From assembly GCF_000711725.1 (NCBI RefSeq), contig NZ_JONP01000008.1, positions 124,001 through 188,000 of the forward strand: a DNA stretch of 64,000 nucleotides. Direction: 5' to 3'. A program made the translations under genes and the position numbers. Below, piece after piece: positions 1-10,574 of the stretch. Under the pieces are notes generated by a model. That model saw only the letters and a list, made by a program, of their open reading frames with translations, had not been told where the DNA came from and did not search any database. The stretch comes from Roseomonas aerilata DSM 19363. Lineage in GTDB: Bacteria; Pseudomonadota; Alphaproteobacteria; Acetobacterales; Acetobacteraceae. The stretch's first letter is position 1; each line of letters starts with the position of its first letter.

Positions 1-1535
1 CCTTCGCTCTCAACCCCGGCGAGACCCTCGCCCTGGTCGGCGAGAGCGGCAGCGGAAAGAGCGTGACGGCCCTCTCCTGCCTGCGCCTTCTCGGCCCGGG
101 CGGCACGAACCCGGCGGGGCACATCGCGCTGGATGGGGTGGACGTGCTGAACGCCCCCGCCGCCGAGCTGCAACGCCTACGCGGCGGCGTGGCGGGCATG
201 GTCTTCCAGGAGCCCATGACCTCGCTCAACCCGCTGCACACCGTCGGGCGGCAGGTGGCCGAGGCGGTGACCCTGCATCGGCCTCTCCGCGGAGCGGCGC
301 TGCGGGCGCGGGCAATCGAGCTGCTCCAGCGCGCCGGGCTGGGTGCCGCCGCGGAGCGTCTGGACGCCTATCCCCACCAACTCTCGGGCGGCCAGCGGCA
401 GCGGGTGATGATCGCGATCGCCCTTGCCAACGACCCCCGCCTGCTGATCGCTGACGAGCCGACCACGGCGCTGGACGTCACCATCCAGGCCCAGGTGCTG
501 GAACTGCTGGCCCGGCTGAAGCGGGAACTGGGCATGGCCCTGCTCCTGATCACACACGACCTCGCCATCGTCCGCCGCCATGCCGACCGCGTCGTGGTGA
601 TGAAGGACGGGCGTGCCGTGGAGCAGGGCGGGGTCGCCGAGGTCTTCGCCCACCCGGCGCATCCCTACACGCGCATGCTGATTGAGACCCAGCCGCGCGG
701 CCGTGCCCCGGCCCTGCCGGCCGACGCCCCCGAGATCCTGCGGGCGAAGGGCGTGACCGTCCACTTCCCGATTCGCCGCGGCCTGTTCCGCCGCGTGGTC
801 GGCCAGGTGAAGGCCGTGGACGGCGTGGACCTGTCACTCCGCCGCGGCGAGACGCTGGGCATCGTGGGGGAGAGCGGCAGCGGCAAGACCACGCTCGGCC
901 TCGCCCTCCTGCAACTCGAGAGGTCGGAAGGCGAGGTGCGGCTCGATGGCGCGCCCATCCAGCGCCTTTCCCGGGCCGCGCTGCGCCCGCTGCGGAGGCG
1001 GATGGGGATCGTCTTTCAGGATCCCTATGGCAGCCTCTCGCCGCGGATGAGCGTGGGCGAGATCGTGGGGGAGGGGCTGGCGGTTCACGAGCCCGGCCTC
1101 GCGCGCGCAGAGCGTGAGGCCCGCGTGGCGGATGCACTGAGGGAAGTCGGGCTCGATCCCGCCACTGCCGTCCGCTACCCGCACGAGTTCTCCGGCGGGC
1201 AGCGCCAGCGCATCGCCATCGCCCGCGCCCTCGTGCTAGGGCCTGAGTTGGTGGTGCTGGACGAGCCGACCAGCGCCCTCGACGTCTCCGTGCAGGCGCA
1301 GGTCGTGGACCTGTTGCGCGACCTGCAGGCCCGGCGCGGCCTAGCCTATCTCTTTATCTCGCACGACCTGCGGGTGGTCCGGGCGCTGGCCCACCGGATC
1401 GTCGTGATGAAGGACGGCTGCTTCGTCGAGGAAGGCGAGACCGAGCAGGTGGTCTCCGCGCCCCGGGCGCCCTACACCCGCGCCCTGATGGAGGCCGCCT
1501 TCGATCTGCGGGCCGAGCCGGGGGTGGGAACATGA
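1..1535 (+). CDS. Dipeptide/oligopeptide-type ABC transporter, fused double ATPase (5' truncated by window)
   Basis: Energises import of peptides or similar solutes from the cytoplasmic face. Two complete nucleotide-binding domains lie in tandem. The first has Walker A GESGSGKS (about nt 42-65), signature LSGGQRQRV and Walker [14 protein letters not shown]. The second has GESGSGKTT (about nt 870), [15 protein letters not shown] and [13 protein letters not shown]. This architecture is typical of GsiA/YejF-type proteins. The reading frame is open through base 3 and Walker A begins before the first internal start (GTG at 63), so the true start lies upstream of the window. The permease and binding-protein genes are presumably also upstream. 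Substrate cannot be told from the ATPase. Confidence 0.93.
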   Translation, partial: FALNPGETLALVGESGSGKSVTALSCLRLLGPGGTNPAGHIALDGVDVLNAPAAELQRLRGGVAGMVFQEPMTSLNPLHTVGRQVAEAVTLHRPLRGAALRARAIELLQRAGLGAAAERLDAYPHQLSGGQRQRVMIAIALANDPRLLIADEPTTALDVTIQAQVLELLARLKRELGMALLLITHDLAIVRRHADRVVVMKDGRAVEQGGVAEVFAHPAHPYTRMLIETQPRGRAPALPADAPEILRAKGVTVHFPIRRGLFRRVVGQVKAVDGVDLSLRRGETLGIVGESGSGKTTLGLALLQLERSEGEVRLDGAPIQRLSRAALRPLRRRMGIVFQDPYGSLSPRMSVGEIVGEGLAVHEPGLARAEREARVADALREVGLDPATAVRYPHEFSGGQRQRIAIARALVLGPELVVLDEPTSALDVSVQAQVVDLLRDLQARRGLAYLFISHDLRVVRALAHRIVVMKDGCFVEEGETEQVVSAPRAPYTRALMEAAFDLRAEPGVGT

Positions 1536-1948
1536 GCGAACTGGAACGCCTGCGCGGGCTGCTGAGCGCGGAGAAGGTGAAGCTGGGCATCAACATCCGG
1601 CAGATGAACGCGCCGGGCTCTCCCGTCTATCGCAGCATGGAGAACGTCACGATCCCCGCCATCCTGCTCGTGGTGAGCCTGCTGGCCACGCTCTACATCC
1701 ACACATGGGTGGGCTTCGCCGTCCTCGCAGCCGGCTCGGCCTGGTGGATCGTGAAGGTGCTGCCGAAGGTGCGGGACGGGGTCTTCGACCGGAGCGCCGC
1801 CTTCGCCTTGTCGAGCGAGGCGGCCTTCGACGCCCTCTGGGTCAAGGGCGTCCTCAGCCTCTATGCCAAGCTGCCCGACGGAACGGAGCTGGCGGCGGCG
1901 AAGCGGCAGGACTGGCGCGCCTTCGTCCGTGAACTGCCGGAACTCTGA
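1532..1948 (+). CDS. Small membrane protein, hypothetical
   Basis: 138 residues, starting at an ATG that overlaps the stop of the ABC ATPase (ATGA), so probably translated with it. A charged N-terminus (residues 1-38) precedes two adjacent hydrophobic stretches (about 44-60 and 62-77) that look like a transmembrane hairpin, followed by a soluble C-terminal half rich in Asp, Glu and Lys. I do not recognise a family. Coupling to the transporter suggests a shared transcript but not necessarily a shared function. Confidence 0.75.
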   Translation: MSELERLRGLLSAEKVKLGINIRQMNAPGSPVYRSMENVTIPAILLVVSLLATLYIHTWVGFAVLAAGSAWWIVKVLPKVRDGVFDRSAAFALSSEAAFDALWVKGVLSLYAKLPDGTELAAAKRQDWRAFVRELPEL

Positions 1949-1977
1949 GGCGCAGGAGGGCTTTCGCCCACCGGGCA

Positions 1978-2391
1978 TCAGCCGGCGCGCTTGGCCGGCA
2001 TGACATTGCTGACGGCCTGCGCCGTGGCGCTCGCCTCCTTCGTCTCATCGGAGGAGGCGGCGGCCTCGCCCATGATCGTGCGCATCTCGCGGAGCAGCGC
2101 GGCGCCCTTCACCGTGCGCTGCACGAGCACCGAGCGCCGGTCCTGCGGGTCCGTCTTGCGGCGGGCGAAGTCCAGTTCCCCCAGCCGGTCCAGCGCGCGG
2201 GTGATGGCGGGCTTCGAGACATTGAGTGAGGCGGCAAGCCCGCGGACCGTATGGGGTCCCTCGCCAAGATAGACCGTGAGGAATACGCCGAGCTGCCGCG
2301 CCGAAAGATCTGGTCCATCCCGACGGACGAGGGCGACGATCGTGTCCCGAAGAATGCCGACGAACTGGTCCGGTGTGCCTTGCACGGGCAT
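1978..2391 (-). CDS. MarR-family transcriptional regulator
   Basis: 137-residue winged-helix DNA-binding protein. The helix-turn-helix is visible as TVRGLAASLNVSKPAITRAL and is followed by the wing sequence RRKTDPQDRRSVLVQRT, typical of MarR proteins, which usually act as ligand-responsive dimeric repressors. I chose the ATG at 2391 (protein MPVQGTPDQF) because AGAAGGAA lies eight bases upstream. A longer frame from 2457 would overlap the aminopeptidase stop and lacks such a site. It lies 49 bp downstream of the aminopeptidase on the same strand and may share its transcript. Target genes unknown. Confidence 0.85.
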   Translation of the reverse strand: MPVQGTPDQFVGILRDTIVALVRRDGPDLSARQLGVFLTVYLGEGPHTVRGLAASLNVSKPAITRALDRLGELDFARRKTDPQDRRSVLVQRTVKGAALLREMRTIMGEAAASSDETKEASATAQAVSNVMPAKRAG

Positions 2392-2440
2392 CGGGGTATT
2401 CCTTCTCAAGGCGTCCCAACCGGGAACGCTCTGTCTCAGA

Positions 2441-3916
2441 TCAACCGCCCAACCCACCTACCTGCGGGGACCGGTCCGGCTCCGCCAGGAGGGGCAGCAG
2501 GGTCATCAGGCCAGCATGCAGGGCCCGGAGCCCTGTCGCCTCGCCACCCTCTGGCCGACCGGGCCTCGCGAAATCGTTCCAGGCGTAAACGTCGAGGTGC
2601 GCCCAACGTATGCCCGACGGAACAAAGCGGTGAAGAAAAAGTGCCGCGACGATCGCTCCCGCCATTGGTCGGCTGCCAACATTGGCTAGGTCGGCCGCCG
2701 AACTCTCCAGCCAGGATGCGTAACCATCGTGTAGAGGCAGGCGCCAGACGCGGTCGTTGCATGACTCGCCCGCCGCGGATAGAGCGCTTGCCACTGCTTC
2801 GCTATTCGTGAACAGCGCCGGCAAGTCGGGGCCGAGCGCCACCCGCGCGGCGCCGGTTAGCGTGGCCGCGTTCAGCATCAGCGCCGGCCGCGCCTCCGCG
2901 GCGAAGGAGAGCAGGTCGGCCAGGACCAGCCGGCCCTCGGCATCGGTGTTGCCCACCTCCACGGTCAGCCCCGCCCGCGTGCGCAGCACGTCGAGCGGCC
3001 GCATGGCGGTGGAGGAAACCGCGTTCTCCACTGCGCCGATCACGACGAGGAGGCGGACGGGCGCGCGCAGGCGCATCAGCGCTTCGGCCAGGCCGAGCAT
3101 GATGGCGGCCCCGCCCATGTCCTTCTTCATGCGCTTCATGCCGTCGGCGCTCTTGATGTCGAGGCCGCCCGTGTCGAAGCAGACGCCCTTCCCGAGCAAC
3201 GCCACGAGCGGCGCGTCCGGCGCTCCTTCCCAGCGGATGATCGCGACGCGGGGCGCGCGATGACTGCCGGCACCGACTGCGGAGACGGCGGGGAAGCCAC
3301 TGACGAGGGCCTCGCCCTCGACCTCCTCGAACTCGGCGCCGCAGCGCTCGGCCAGGCGCCGCACCGCATCCGACAGCTCGGCGGGGCCCAGATCGGCGGC
3401 GGGCAGGTTGATGAGTTGCCGCGCGCGGAGAATTGCCTCCGCCAGCACGCGCGCCTCCTCTGCCTCGGGCGGTACCAGCCGGGCCGGCGCCCGCGCCGGA
3501 GCCTTGTGCGTGGCGAAGCGATAGGCGCCGAGCATCCAGCCCAGGGTGGCGGCGGCCGGGTCGCAGCCGTCGCCGAGGCGCCAGACGGTGCCTTCCGGCA
3601 GGCCGAAGGGCAGGGCGCCGTAGGGCCAGGGGGAACCATCCCCCTTTCCGAGGCCGAGCACCGCCGCCGAGACGCCCGCGCCACCCGGCAGGAGAAGCAC
3701 CCGTCCCGCTTCTGCCGTGAAGCCGCTCTCGCGCAGGAAGGCCGCGACAGCCGGTTCGAGCCCCGCTAACCACCCGGCCAGCCCATCCTGCGTTACGGCA
3801 TGGACCGGCCGCGCGACATCGCCCTCCCGGGCAAGCGCCCAGGTCAGGTCAGGGTCGAGAGGTGCTGCAACCTGGGATTGTATATCATCACCCTTCCTCG
3901 TCACTTCCGAGGCCAA
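2441..3916 (-). CDS. Leucyl aminopeptidase, peptidase family M17
   Basis: Cytoplasmic di-metal aminopeptidase releasing N-terminal residues from peptides. The C-terminal catalytic domain carries the M17 signature NTDAEGRLVLADLL and the metal-site block GKGVCFDTGGLDIKSADGM with KKDMGGAA. The N-terminal 150 residues form the weakly conserved domain. 491 residues is normal for the family. The start is uncertain: TTG at 3916 is the longest, and GTG at 3904 is equally plausible. Transcribed toward the MarR gene and divergent from the polysaccharide cluster. Confidence 0.92.
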   Translation of the reverse strand: MASEVTRKGDDIQSQVAAPLDPDLTWALAREGDVARPVHAVTQDGLAGWLAGLEPAVAAFLRESGFTAEAGRVLLLPGGAGVSAAVLGLGKGDGSPWPYGALPFGLPEGTVWRLGDGCDPAAATLGWMLGAYRFATHKAPARAPARLVPPEAEEARVLAEAILRARQLINLPAADLGPAELSDAVRRLAERCGAEFEEVEGEALVSGFPAVSAVGAGSHRAPRVAIIRWEGAPDAPLVALLGKGVCFDTGGLDIKSADGMKRMKKDMGGAAIMLGLAEALMRLRAPVRLLVVIGAVENAVSSTAMRPLDVLRTRAGLTVEVGNTDAEGRLVLADLLSFAAEARPALMLNAATLTGAARVALGPDLPALFTNSEAVASALSAAGESCNDRVWRLPLHDGYASWLESSAADLANVGSRPMAGAIVAALFLHRFVPSGIRWAHLDVYAWNDFARPGRPEGGEATGLRALHAGLMTLLPLLAEPDRSPQVGGLGG

Positions 3917-4008
3917 GTCCTTGATATGCTATGCACCAATCATCGGCACGCGCCAAGCCGTCGGTGGGGCGCTTTCGCCGGGCGGCGACCGATGATAGGG
4001 CCGGCCTG

Positions 4009-5106
4009 ATGCGGATCCTGCTCTGGTACTGGGGGCGTCGCGGCGGGGGGGCCCAGTTCACCCTCTGCCTGGCGCGCGGCTTGGCGGGATCCCCGGGAAC
4101 GGAGCTCGCCCTGTCGCTGGCCGACCGCAACGCGTTGCTTCCCGAGGCGCGATCCCTCGGCGCCTCCCTGGACGCGGTGCCGACCTTCGATGGCGCGGCA
4201 GGCGCGGCCCTCGGCCTCGTGCGGCTACCAGTCCTCCGGCGTCGGCTGGTCGCGCAGGCCGTTGCCACGCGGGCCCAGGTGGTGGTCTCCGCCATGAACC
4301 ATGTCTGGACGCCGCTCGTCGCGGGGGCGCTGCCGCGGGCGGGCATTCCCTTCGTCAGTATCGTGCACGACGCCCTGCCGCATCCCGGAGACCCCGCCCT
4401 CGCCTGGGACTGGCGCCTGCGCCAGGAGCTGAACGCCGCCTCGGGGGCGGTCGCCTTTTCCGAGAGCGTCGCGCAGGCGGTGGCGGCCCGCCGCCCCGGC
4501 CTGCCGATCCTGCGCCTGCCGCTGGGGGCTCATCTTCCCGTCGGCGACAAGGGGGCGGCGGCGCCCGTGACCGATTTTCTCTTCTTCGGCCGGGTGCGCG
4601 CCTACAAGGGGCTGGACCTCCTCCGCGATGCCTTCGCCGCCCTCCGGGCGCGCCATCCCGGCGTCACGCTGCGGGTCGTCGGAGAGGGGGATGTGGAGGG
4701 CTGCGCGCCCGGCCTCTCCGCCCTGCCGGGTGTGACGGTCGAGCCGCGCTGGGTGCCGGACAGCGAGCTGCCGTCCCTCCTCGCCACGGCGCGCGCGGTC
4801 GTTCTGCCCTATCGCGAGGCCAGCCAGTCTGGTGTCCTGCCGATGGCCCTCGCGATGGGTGTCCCGGTGGTGGCGACGCCGGTGGGCGGCCTGTCGGCGC
4901 AGCTTGAGCACGGGATAAGCGGCCTCGTGGCGCGCGACGCCTCCGCCCCCGCCCTGGCCGAGACGATGTCGGCCATCCTGGACCCCGCGCGCCGCCGTGC
5001 CCTCTCCGCCGGCGCCCGCTCGGCCGGAGCAGTGCTGACCGATTGGAATGCCCAGGCCCGTACGCTGCTCGCCTGGCTGCGGCGCCTGCCGGAGATGCGC
5101 GGATGA
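4009..5106 (+). CDS. Glycosyltransferase, GT4-like
   Basis: 365 residues, starting MRILLWYWG. The C-terminal GT-B fold shows the donor-binding region: FFGRVRAYKGLDLLRDAF, then a PYREASQSGVLPMALAMG segment and VPVVATPVGGL, as in GT4 retaining transferases. It probably adds a sugar to a growing surface polysaccharide at the inner face of the cytoplasmic membrane. The ATG at 4009 matches the expected beginning of the N-terminal Rossmann domain better than the upstream in-frame start at 3931. Its stop overlaps the next start (ATGA), so it is co-translated with the following glycosyltransferase. Confidence 0.85.
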   Translation: MRILLWYWGRRGGGAQFTLCLARGLAGSPGTELALSLADRNALLPEARSLGASLDAVPTFDGAAGAALGLVRLPVLRRRLVAQAVATRAQVVVSAMNHVWTPLVAGALPRAGIPFVSIVHDALPHPGDPALAWDWRLRQELNAASGAVAFSESVAQAVAARRPGLPILRLPLGAHLPVGDKGAAAPVTDFLFFGRVRAYKGLDLLRDAFAALRARHPGVTLRVVGEGDVEGCAPGLSALPGVTVEPRWVPDSELPSLLATARAVVLPYREASQSGVLPMALAMGVPVVATPVGGLSAQLEHGISGLVARDASAPALAETMSAILDPARRRALSAGARSAGAVLTDWNAQARTLLAWLRRLPEMRG

Positions 5107-6269
5107 GCCTTCTACGATCGGTTTGGTCGCGCCTGCCGCGAGGGGCGCGACGGGAGGCGCTCTTCACCCTCACCGCCGCCCTCGCGCCAAGGATCGCACG
5201 CCCGGCCCCGCCCCCCTCCCTGCCGCTGACTGTCGCCGGCTATTTCGGCGCGACGACCGGCCTCGGCGCCGCGACGCGCCGTCTGGCGGCAGGGCTGCGC
5301 GACCAGGGCTTCGAGGTGGGGGAAGCGGACCTGACGGGACCGCTGCGCCAGGGCCCGGCCGGGCCGCCGCCTGTTGTGCCGGCCGGGCCGGGAACGCTGC
5401 TGGTCCATGTGAACGGCCCGATGCTGCCCTGGGCGCTGCTCTCCCTCGGGCGGCGGGCGGTAGCGGGGAAGCGGGTCATCGGTGTGTGGAACTGGGAACT
5501 GCCGCAGGTCCCCCGGGACTGGGACCGGGGTTTCGCCGCCTGCCACGCCATCTGGGTCGGCACGGAATTCGTCGCGGCAGCCTGCCGCCGCCGGCATGGC
5601 CCGCCAGTCCGGGTCGTGCCCTATCCGCTTCCTCGGCCGGCGCCCTCCGCGCTGGGCCGACAGGATTTCGGCCTGCCGGAAGAGGCCTTCGTCACGCTCG
5701 TGGTCTTCGACGCCACGTCGTCCCTCGCCCGCAAAAACCCTCTGGGCGCGATCGAGGCCCACGCACGGGCCTTCGGTGACGCACAAGATCACGTTTTGGT
5801 GATAAAGACGCATGGTACGGACAAGGCTGGCAGCGGCTGGGCAAGGGTCGCGGAGGCCGCGGCGGCGCGCCTGAATGTGCGAGTCATCGATGCGGCCCTA
5901 TCGCGGAACGACCTTTGGGCATTGATGGCCACAAGTGACACGCTGCTCTCTCTGCACCGCGCAGAGGGGTTCGGCTTTGCGATCGCCGAGATGATGGAAC
6001 TCGGCCGCCCGGTGGTCGCGACCGGATGGTCCGGGAATACTGACTTCATGACGGGGCCCGGCTGCCACCCCGTGGGCTGGCATCTCGTCCCTGCGCGGGA
6101 TCCGCAGGAAACCTACGACATGCCGGAAACCTGCTGGGCCGAACCCGACGTCGACGAAGCCGCCGCCGCCTTGCGCCGCATCGCGGCCGATCCGGCTCTT
6201 CGCCGCCCTCCGCCGATACGCCTTCCCCCACCCGACTACCGGCAGGCGCTGGAACTGACGGGTTATTGA
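5103..6269 (+). CDS. Glycosyltransferase, GT4-like
   Basis: 388 residues. The chosen ATG overlaps the previous stop by four bases. It begins with a Rossmann-like half (LTVAGYFGATTGLGAATRRL), and the second half includes VIDAALSRNDLWALMATSD, then SLHRAEGFGFAIAEMMELG and RPVVATGWSGNTDFM, the acceptor/donor-binding pattern of GT4 enzymes in which the EGFGF glutamate contacts the nucleotide-sugar. Second gene of the polysaccharide cluster. Its specificity may involve the GDP-deoxyhexose made by the two genes downstream (inference). Confidence 0.83.
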   Translation: MSLLRSVWSRLPRGARREALFTLTAALAPRIARPAPPPSLPLTVAGYFGATTGLGAATRRLAAGLRDQGFEVGEADLTGPLRQGPAGPPPVVPAGPGTLLVHVNGPMLPWALLSLGRRAVAGKRVIGVWNWELPQVPRDWDRGFAACHAIWVGTEFVAAACRRRHGPPVRVVPYPLPRPAPSALGRQDFGLPEEAFVTLVVFDATSSLARKNPLGAIEAHARAFGDAQDHVLVIKTHGTDKAGSGWARVAEAAAARLNVRVIDAALSRNDLWALMATSDTLLSLHRAEGFGFAIAEMMELGRPVVATGWSGNTDFMTGPGCHPVGWHLVPARDPQETYDMPETCWAEPDVDEAAAALRRIAADPALRRPPPIRLPPPDYRQALELTGY

Positions 6270-6335
6270 AATTAACGTTGGAGAAAGGGTGGTCTAGCAA
6301 GCACGGGGCAGGGCCGCTAAAGGCACCCGGCTTGA

Positions 6336-7337
<1,002 letters not shown>

Positions 7338-7343
7338 GCGCCC

Positions 7344-8330
7344 ATGTCTGGGCGCCCGGGGCGTCCCGCCCGCATCCTGCTGACCGGTGCCGGCGGCTTC
7401 GTCGGCCAGCACCTGCTCGTCTCGCTGCGGCAGGCCTTCCCGGAGGCCGTGCTCGTTGGGGCGAGGCGCCGCGCGAGCGAGGGCCCCGCGGCGGGTGCGG
7501 ACGAGACGGTCATCCTCGATGTCGATGAGGCGCCGGCGCTGGCCGACACCGTGGCGGCCGTGCGGCCGGACGCCGTGCTCCACCTCGCGGCCTATGCCGA
7601 TGTGGGCGCCTCCTTCCGCAACCCGCTGGCGGTCTGGCGCACCAACGTCCTCGGCACCGTGGCACTGGGAGAGGCGGTGCTCCAGGCGGCACCCCGCGCA
7701 TCCTTCCTGATGGCCTCCTCGGGCGAGGTTTATGGCCTTGCCTTCCAGTCGGGCCAACCCGTCGGCGAGGACACGCCGCTGGCCCCGGCCAACCCCTATG
7801 CCGCAAGCAAGGCGGCGGCGGACCTGGCCATGGGCGAGATGGCGCTGCGGGGCCTTCGCGTCGTGCGCCTGCGCGCCTTCACCCATACGGGAGCAGGCCA
7901 GGCGGACGGTTTCGCAGTGGCGGCCTTTGCCCACCAGATCGCGCGGATCGAGGCCGGGCAGCAGCCGCCTGTCCTGCGGACCGGCGCGCTCGACCGCTGG
8001 CGCGACTTCCTGGATGTGCGGGACGTCTGCTCCGCCTACGTGGCCGCGCTCGCGAAGATCGAATCCCTGCCCTCGGGCGTCGCCCTCAACATCTGCTCGG
8101 GCAAGCCGCGCCGGATCGGCGATATCCTGGATACCCTGCTCCGCCTTTCCGGGGTGGAGGCGAGCGTGGAGCAGGATGCGGCACGGCTCCGGCCGACCGA
8201 TGTCGAGAGCGTGCAGGGCGATCCCACCCTGGCGCGCCAGACGCTGGGCTGGTCCCCCACCATCCCCTGGGAGGAGACCCTGGAGACCGTGCTGGCGGAT
8301 TGGCGCAGCCGCGTCGCGGCCGGCGAGTAG
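7344..8330 (+). CDS. NAD(P)-dependent sugar epimerase/reductase, probable GDP-4-keto-6-deoxy-D-mannose reductase
   Basis: 328-residue extended SDR: N-terminal ILLTGAGGFVGQHLL nucleotide site, then SSGEVYG and a YAASKAAADLA catalytic Tyr-xxx-Lys. The RDFLDVRDVCSAY segment resembles Rmd-type reductases, which yield GDP-D-rhamnose. It directly follows gmd on the same strand, the usual pairing in A-band/O-antigen loci. The assignment to Rmd rather than another epimerase rests mainly on this neighbourhood. Confidence 0.8.
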   Translation: MSGRPGRPARILLTGAGGFVGQHLLVSLRQAFPEAVLVGARRRASEGPAAGADETVILDVDEAPALADTVAAVRPDAVLHLAAYADVGASFRNPLAVWRTNVLGTVALGEAVLQAAPRASFLMASSGEVYGLAFQSGQPVGEDTPLAPANPYAASKAAADLAMGEMALRGLRVVRLRAFTHTGAGQADGFAVAAFAHQIARIEAGQQPPVLRTGALDRWRDFLDVRDVCSAYVAALAKIESLPSGVALNICSGKPRRIGDILDTLLRLSGVEASVEQDAARLRPTDVESVQGDPTLARQTLGWSPTIPWEETLETVLADWRSRVAAGE

Positions 8331-8388
8331 AAACCGACCCCACGACGCGGCTTCAGCTCGATCGGCGCTCCTGCCGGCGGGGGAGTCG

Positions 8389-9810
8389 TCAGGGGGCCGC
8401 CTCCGGCTCCAGGCCGAGATACCCCGCCAGCACCTCGGCCGAGCGGCGCCAGGGAACGGGGCGGAAGTCGTCGCGGATGGCGGCCTCGCGCTCCGCGATC
8501 AGCGCGTCGTCGGTGCAGGCGCGGCGGATCGTCTCCGTGGCACCGGTGATGTTCTCGGGATCGACATAGAGGCAGAAGGGCCCGCCCGCCTCCGGCAGGG
8601 AGGTGCGGTCGGACGCGATGCAGAGCTTCCCGAAGGAGAGGCTCTCGGTGACCGGCAGGCCCCATCCCTCGTAGAGCGAGGGGAAAAGGGTGAAGCGGCA
8701 GCCCTGGTAGAGCGCCACCAGCTCCGCGTCCGTCGGGTCGGGCACCACGACGATCTTGCCGTCGAGATGGCCGCAATTCTCGATCTGCTGCATCAGGTCC
8801 TCGACCAGCCAGCCGATCCGCCCGGCGAAGACGAGCTGTGGCACGGCCTCGGGCGGCATCTCCTCCACCATGCGACGCCAGGCGCGGAAGGCGAGGAGGT
8901 GGTTCTTCCGCGCCTCGATCGTGGAGACCACCAGGGCATAGCCGCCCGGTTGCAGGCCCATCGGCAGGACGGTCGCGGCAGCGACGGGCGGGCCGCTGAA
9001 GCCGCTTCCAATGGGCAGGGTGCGCACCGGCAGGTTCAGCCGCACCCTCTCGCGCTCGGACCATCGCTCGACATCGCGGGCGGTGGCCTCGGAAATGGCG
9101 AAGAGATGGTCAACCTTCGGAGCGAAACCGGAGAACCAGCGGCTGAAGACCCGCACCAGCCCCGCGTCACACCACTCCGGCCGAAGCAGTGGTATGAGGT
9201 CGTAGACGAGCAGGGCCGTGCGCATGGAGCAGCCCGCCGTCGTCCGGGAGAGGAAGCCGCCGTAATCATTGTGGAACCAGGGGGAGCCGAGCACGCCGAG
9301 CACGTCGCCCGGCCGGGCGATCTCGCGGATGTCCTGTCCCTGCGACACGCCGCCCTCGCCGCGGCCGGAAGTGGCGCCACTGAAGAGCGACGGCGCCGCG
9401 CGCAGCGATCGGGCGCCGTGCCGCAGCGCTGCTCTCTGCGCGGCCAGGGCAGCCCGTTGGGCAGCCACGGCCTGCATCAGCGGATCGCGCACCGCGAGTG
9501 GCAGGCGCCCGGCGAGCTGGCGCGTGAAGCTCGCCGGTTGCGCCGCCCCGCGTGGCCGCGGCGAAGCCGGCTCCTTCCTCCCCGTATCCGACGAGGCCTC
9601 CAGCATGCCCGCGAAGAGCTGCCTTACCACTTCCCAGGGAACGGTCCGGAGAGCATCCCCCACCGGGTCGTGCCGGCAGAACCGCACCCCCTCGCCGAGG
9701 TGGTCCCGCAGCCCCGCATAGAGCTCGAAGGAGAGCCGCTGGATGCCGCTCGGGCGCGGGTTCCGGAGTGCGTAGTGGAAGAGGTCCTCCACATCGAGCC
9801 AAAGGATCAT
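8389..9810 (-). CDS. Glycosyltransferase, GT4-like (long form)
   Basis: 473 residues from ATG 9810 (MILWLDVEDLFHYAL), convergent with the gmd operon. The N-terminal half carries an Ala/Arg-rich linker (about residues 95-165) separating the acceptor region. The C-terminal half contains the GT4 core: VSTIEARKNHLLAFRAW, LVFAGRIGW, FPSLYEGWGLPVTESLSFG with its donor-binding glutamate, and a terminal Asp/Glu-rich helix. It resembles the WcaI/mannosyltransferase-like proteins of polysaccharide loci. The earlier in-frame start at 9864 gives an N-terminal tail without family resemblance. Confidence 0.82.
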   Translation of the reverse strand: MILWLDVEDLFHYALRNPRPSGIQRLSFELYAGLRDHLGEGVRFCRHDPVGDALRTVPWEVVRQLFAGMLEASSDTGRKEPASPRPRGAAQPASFTRQLAGRLPLAVRDPLMQAVAAQRAALAAQRAALRHGARSLRAAPSLFSGATSGRGEGGVSQGQDIREIARPGDVLGVLGSPWFHNDYGGFLSRTTAGCSMRTALLVYDLIPLLRPEWCDAGLVRVFSRWFSGFAPKVDHLFAISEATARDVERWSERERVRLNLPVRTLPIGSGFSGPPVAAATVLPMGLQPGGYALVVSTIEARKNHLLAFRAWRRMVEEMPPEAVPQLVFAGRIGWLVEDLMQQIENCGHLDGKIVVVPDPTDAELVALYQGCRFTLFPSLYEGWGLPVTESLSFGKLCIASDRTSLPEAGGPFCLYVDPENITGATETIRRACTDDALIAEREAAIRDDFRPVPWRRSAEVLAGYLGLEPEAAP

Positions 9811-9938
9811 CGCGGCGGGGCTTCCATCCGAAACACGGGTAGGGCAGTGCGGCGCGGCCGGCAAGGAGAGGCCATCCTCAGGGTCGCCCCGCCGGCCGCG
9901 ATCCCGCCAGGAGAGCCGCCCTGCCAGAACTCCCGCGT

Positions 9939-10565
9939 TTGCTGATCATCGGCGGCGGCGGCCACGCGAAGGTGGTCATCGAGGCGTTGCGGGCCGCGGG
10001 CTTCCCGCCGCCGCTCGGCATCCTCGATCCGCGTCCGCCGGCGCCGCTCGTCCTCGGCGTCCCCGTACTGGGCGGCAACGAGCTGCTGGAACGGCTGCGG
10101 GCGCAAGGGGCTTCGGAGGCGGTGGTAGCGCTGGGCAGCAACCCGCTGCGGCAGGAAATGGGCGACCGCCTCGCCGCCCTCGGCTTCCGCCTGCCGCCGG
10201 TAATCCATCCCGCCGCGCAACTCTCGCCGAGCGCGCGGGTGGCGGAAGGGACGGTGGTGATGGCCCGCGCCTGCATCGGCCCCGATGCCGAGATCGGGCG
10301 CCTGGCGATCGTCAACACCGCGGCGATCGTGGAGCACGACAACCGGCTCGGCCAGGCTGCGCATGCGGCGCCCGGCAGCGCGCTCGCAGGAGGCGTGTTG
10401 GTGGGAGATAGAGCGCTGGTGGGGGTGGGCTCGGCGGTGCGGCCCGGCATCGTGATCGGCGCCGACGCGGTGGTGGGCGCCGGCTCGGCCGTCGTGCGGG
10501 ACGTGCCGCCCGGCGCCAGGGTGGGCGGCGTTCCGGCGGTCCTGCTCGGGCCGGGGAGGGGCTGA
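9939..10565 (+). CDS. PglD/NeuD-like sugar O- or N-acyltransferase
   Basis: Left-handed beta-helix acyltransferase acting on nucleotide sugars. N-terminal LLIIGGGGHAKVVIEAL is the Rossmann-like UDP-sugar subdomain of PglD proteins. The second half consists of hexapeptide repeats (e.g. VAEGTVVMARACIGPDAEIG, VLVGDRALVGVGSAVRPG) ending RDVPPGARVGGVPA. No ATG is available. I give TTG at 9939 (208 residues), but CTG at 9921 has a better-spaced AGGAG (9909-9913) and would add six residues. Likely modifies a sugar of the surface polysaccharide. Confidence 0.82.
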   Translation: MLIIGGGGHAKVVIEALRAAGFPPPLGILDPRPPAPLVLGVPVLGGNELLERLRAQGASEAVVALGSNPLRQEMGDRLAALGFRLPPVIHPAAQLSPSARVAEGTVVMARACIGPDAEIGRLAIVNTAAIVEHDNRLGQAAHAAPGSALAGGVLVGDRALVGVGSAVRPGIVIGADAVVGAGSAVVRDVPPGARVGGVPAVLLGPGRG

Positions 10566-10574
10566 CGCTGCCCC

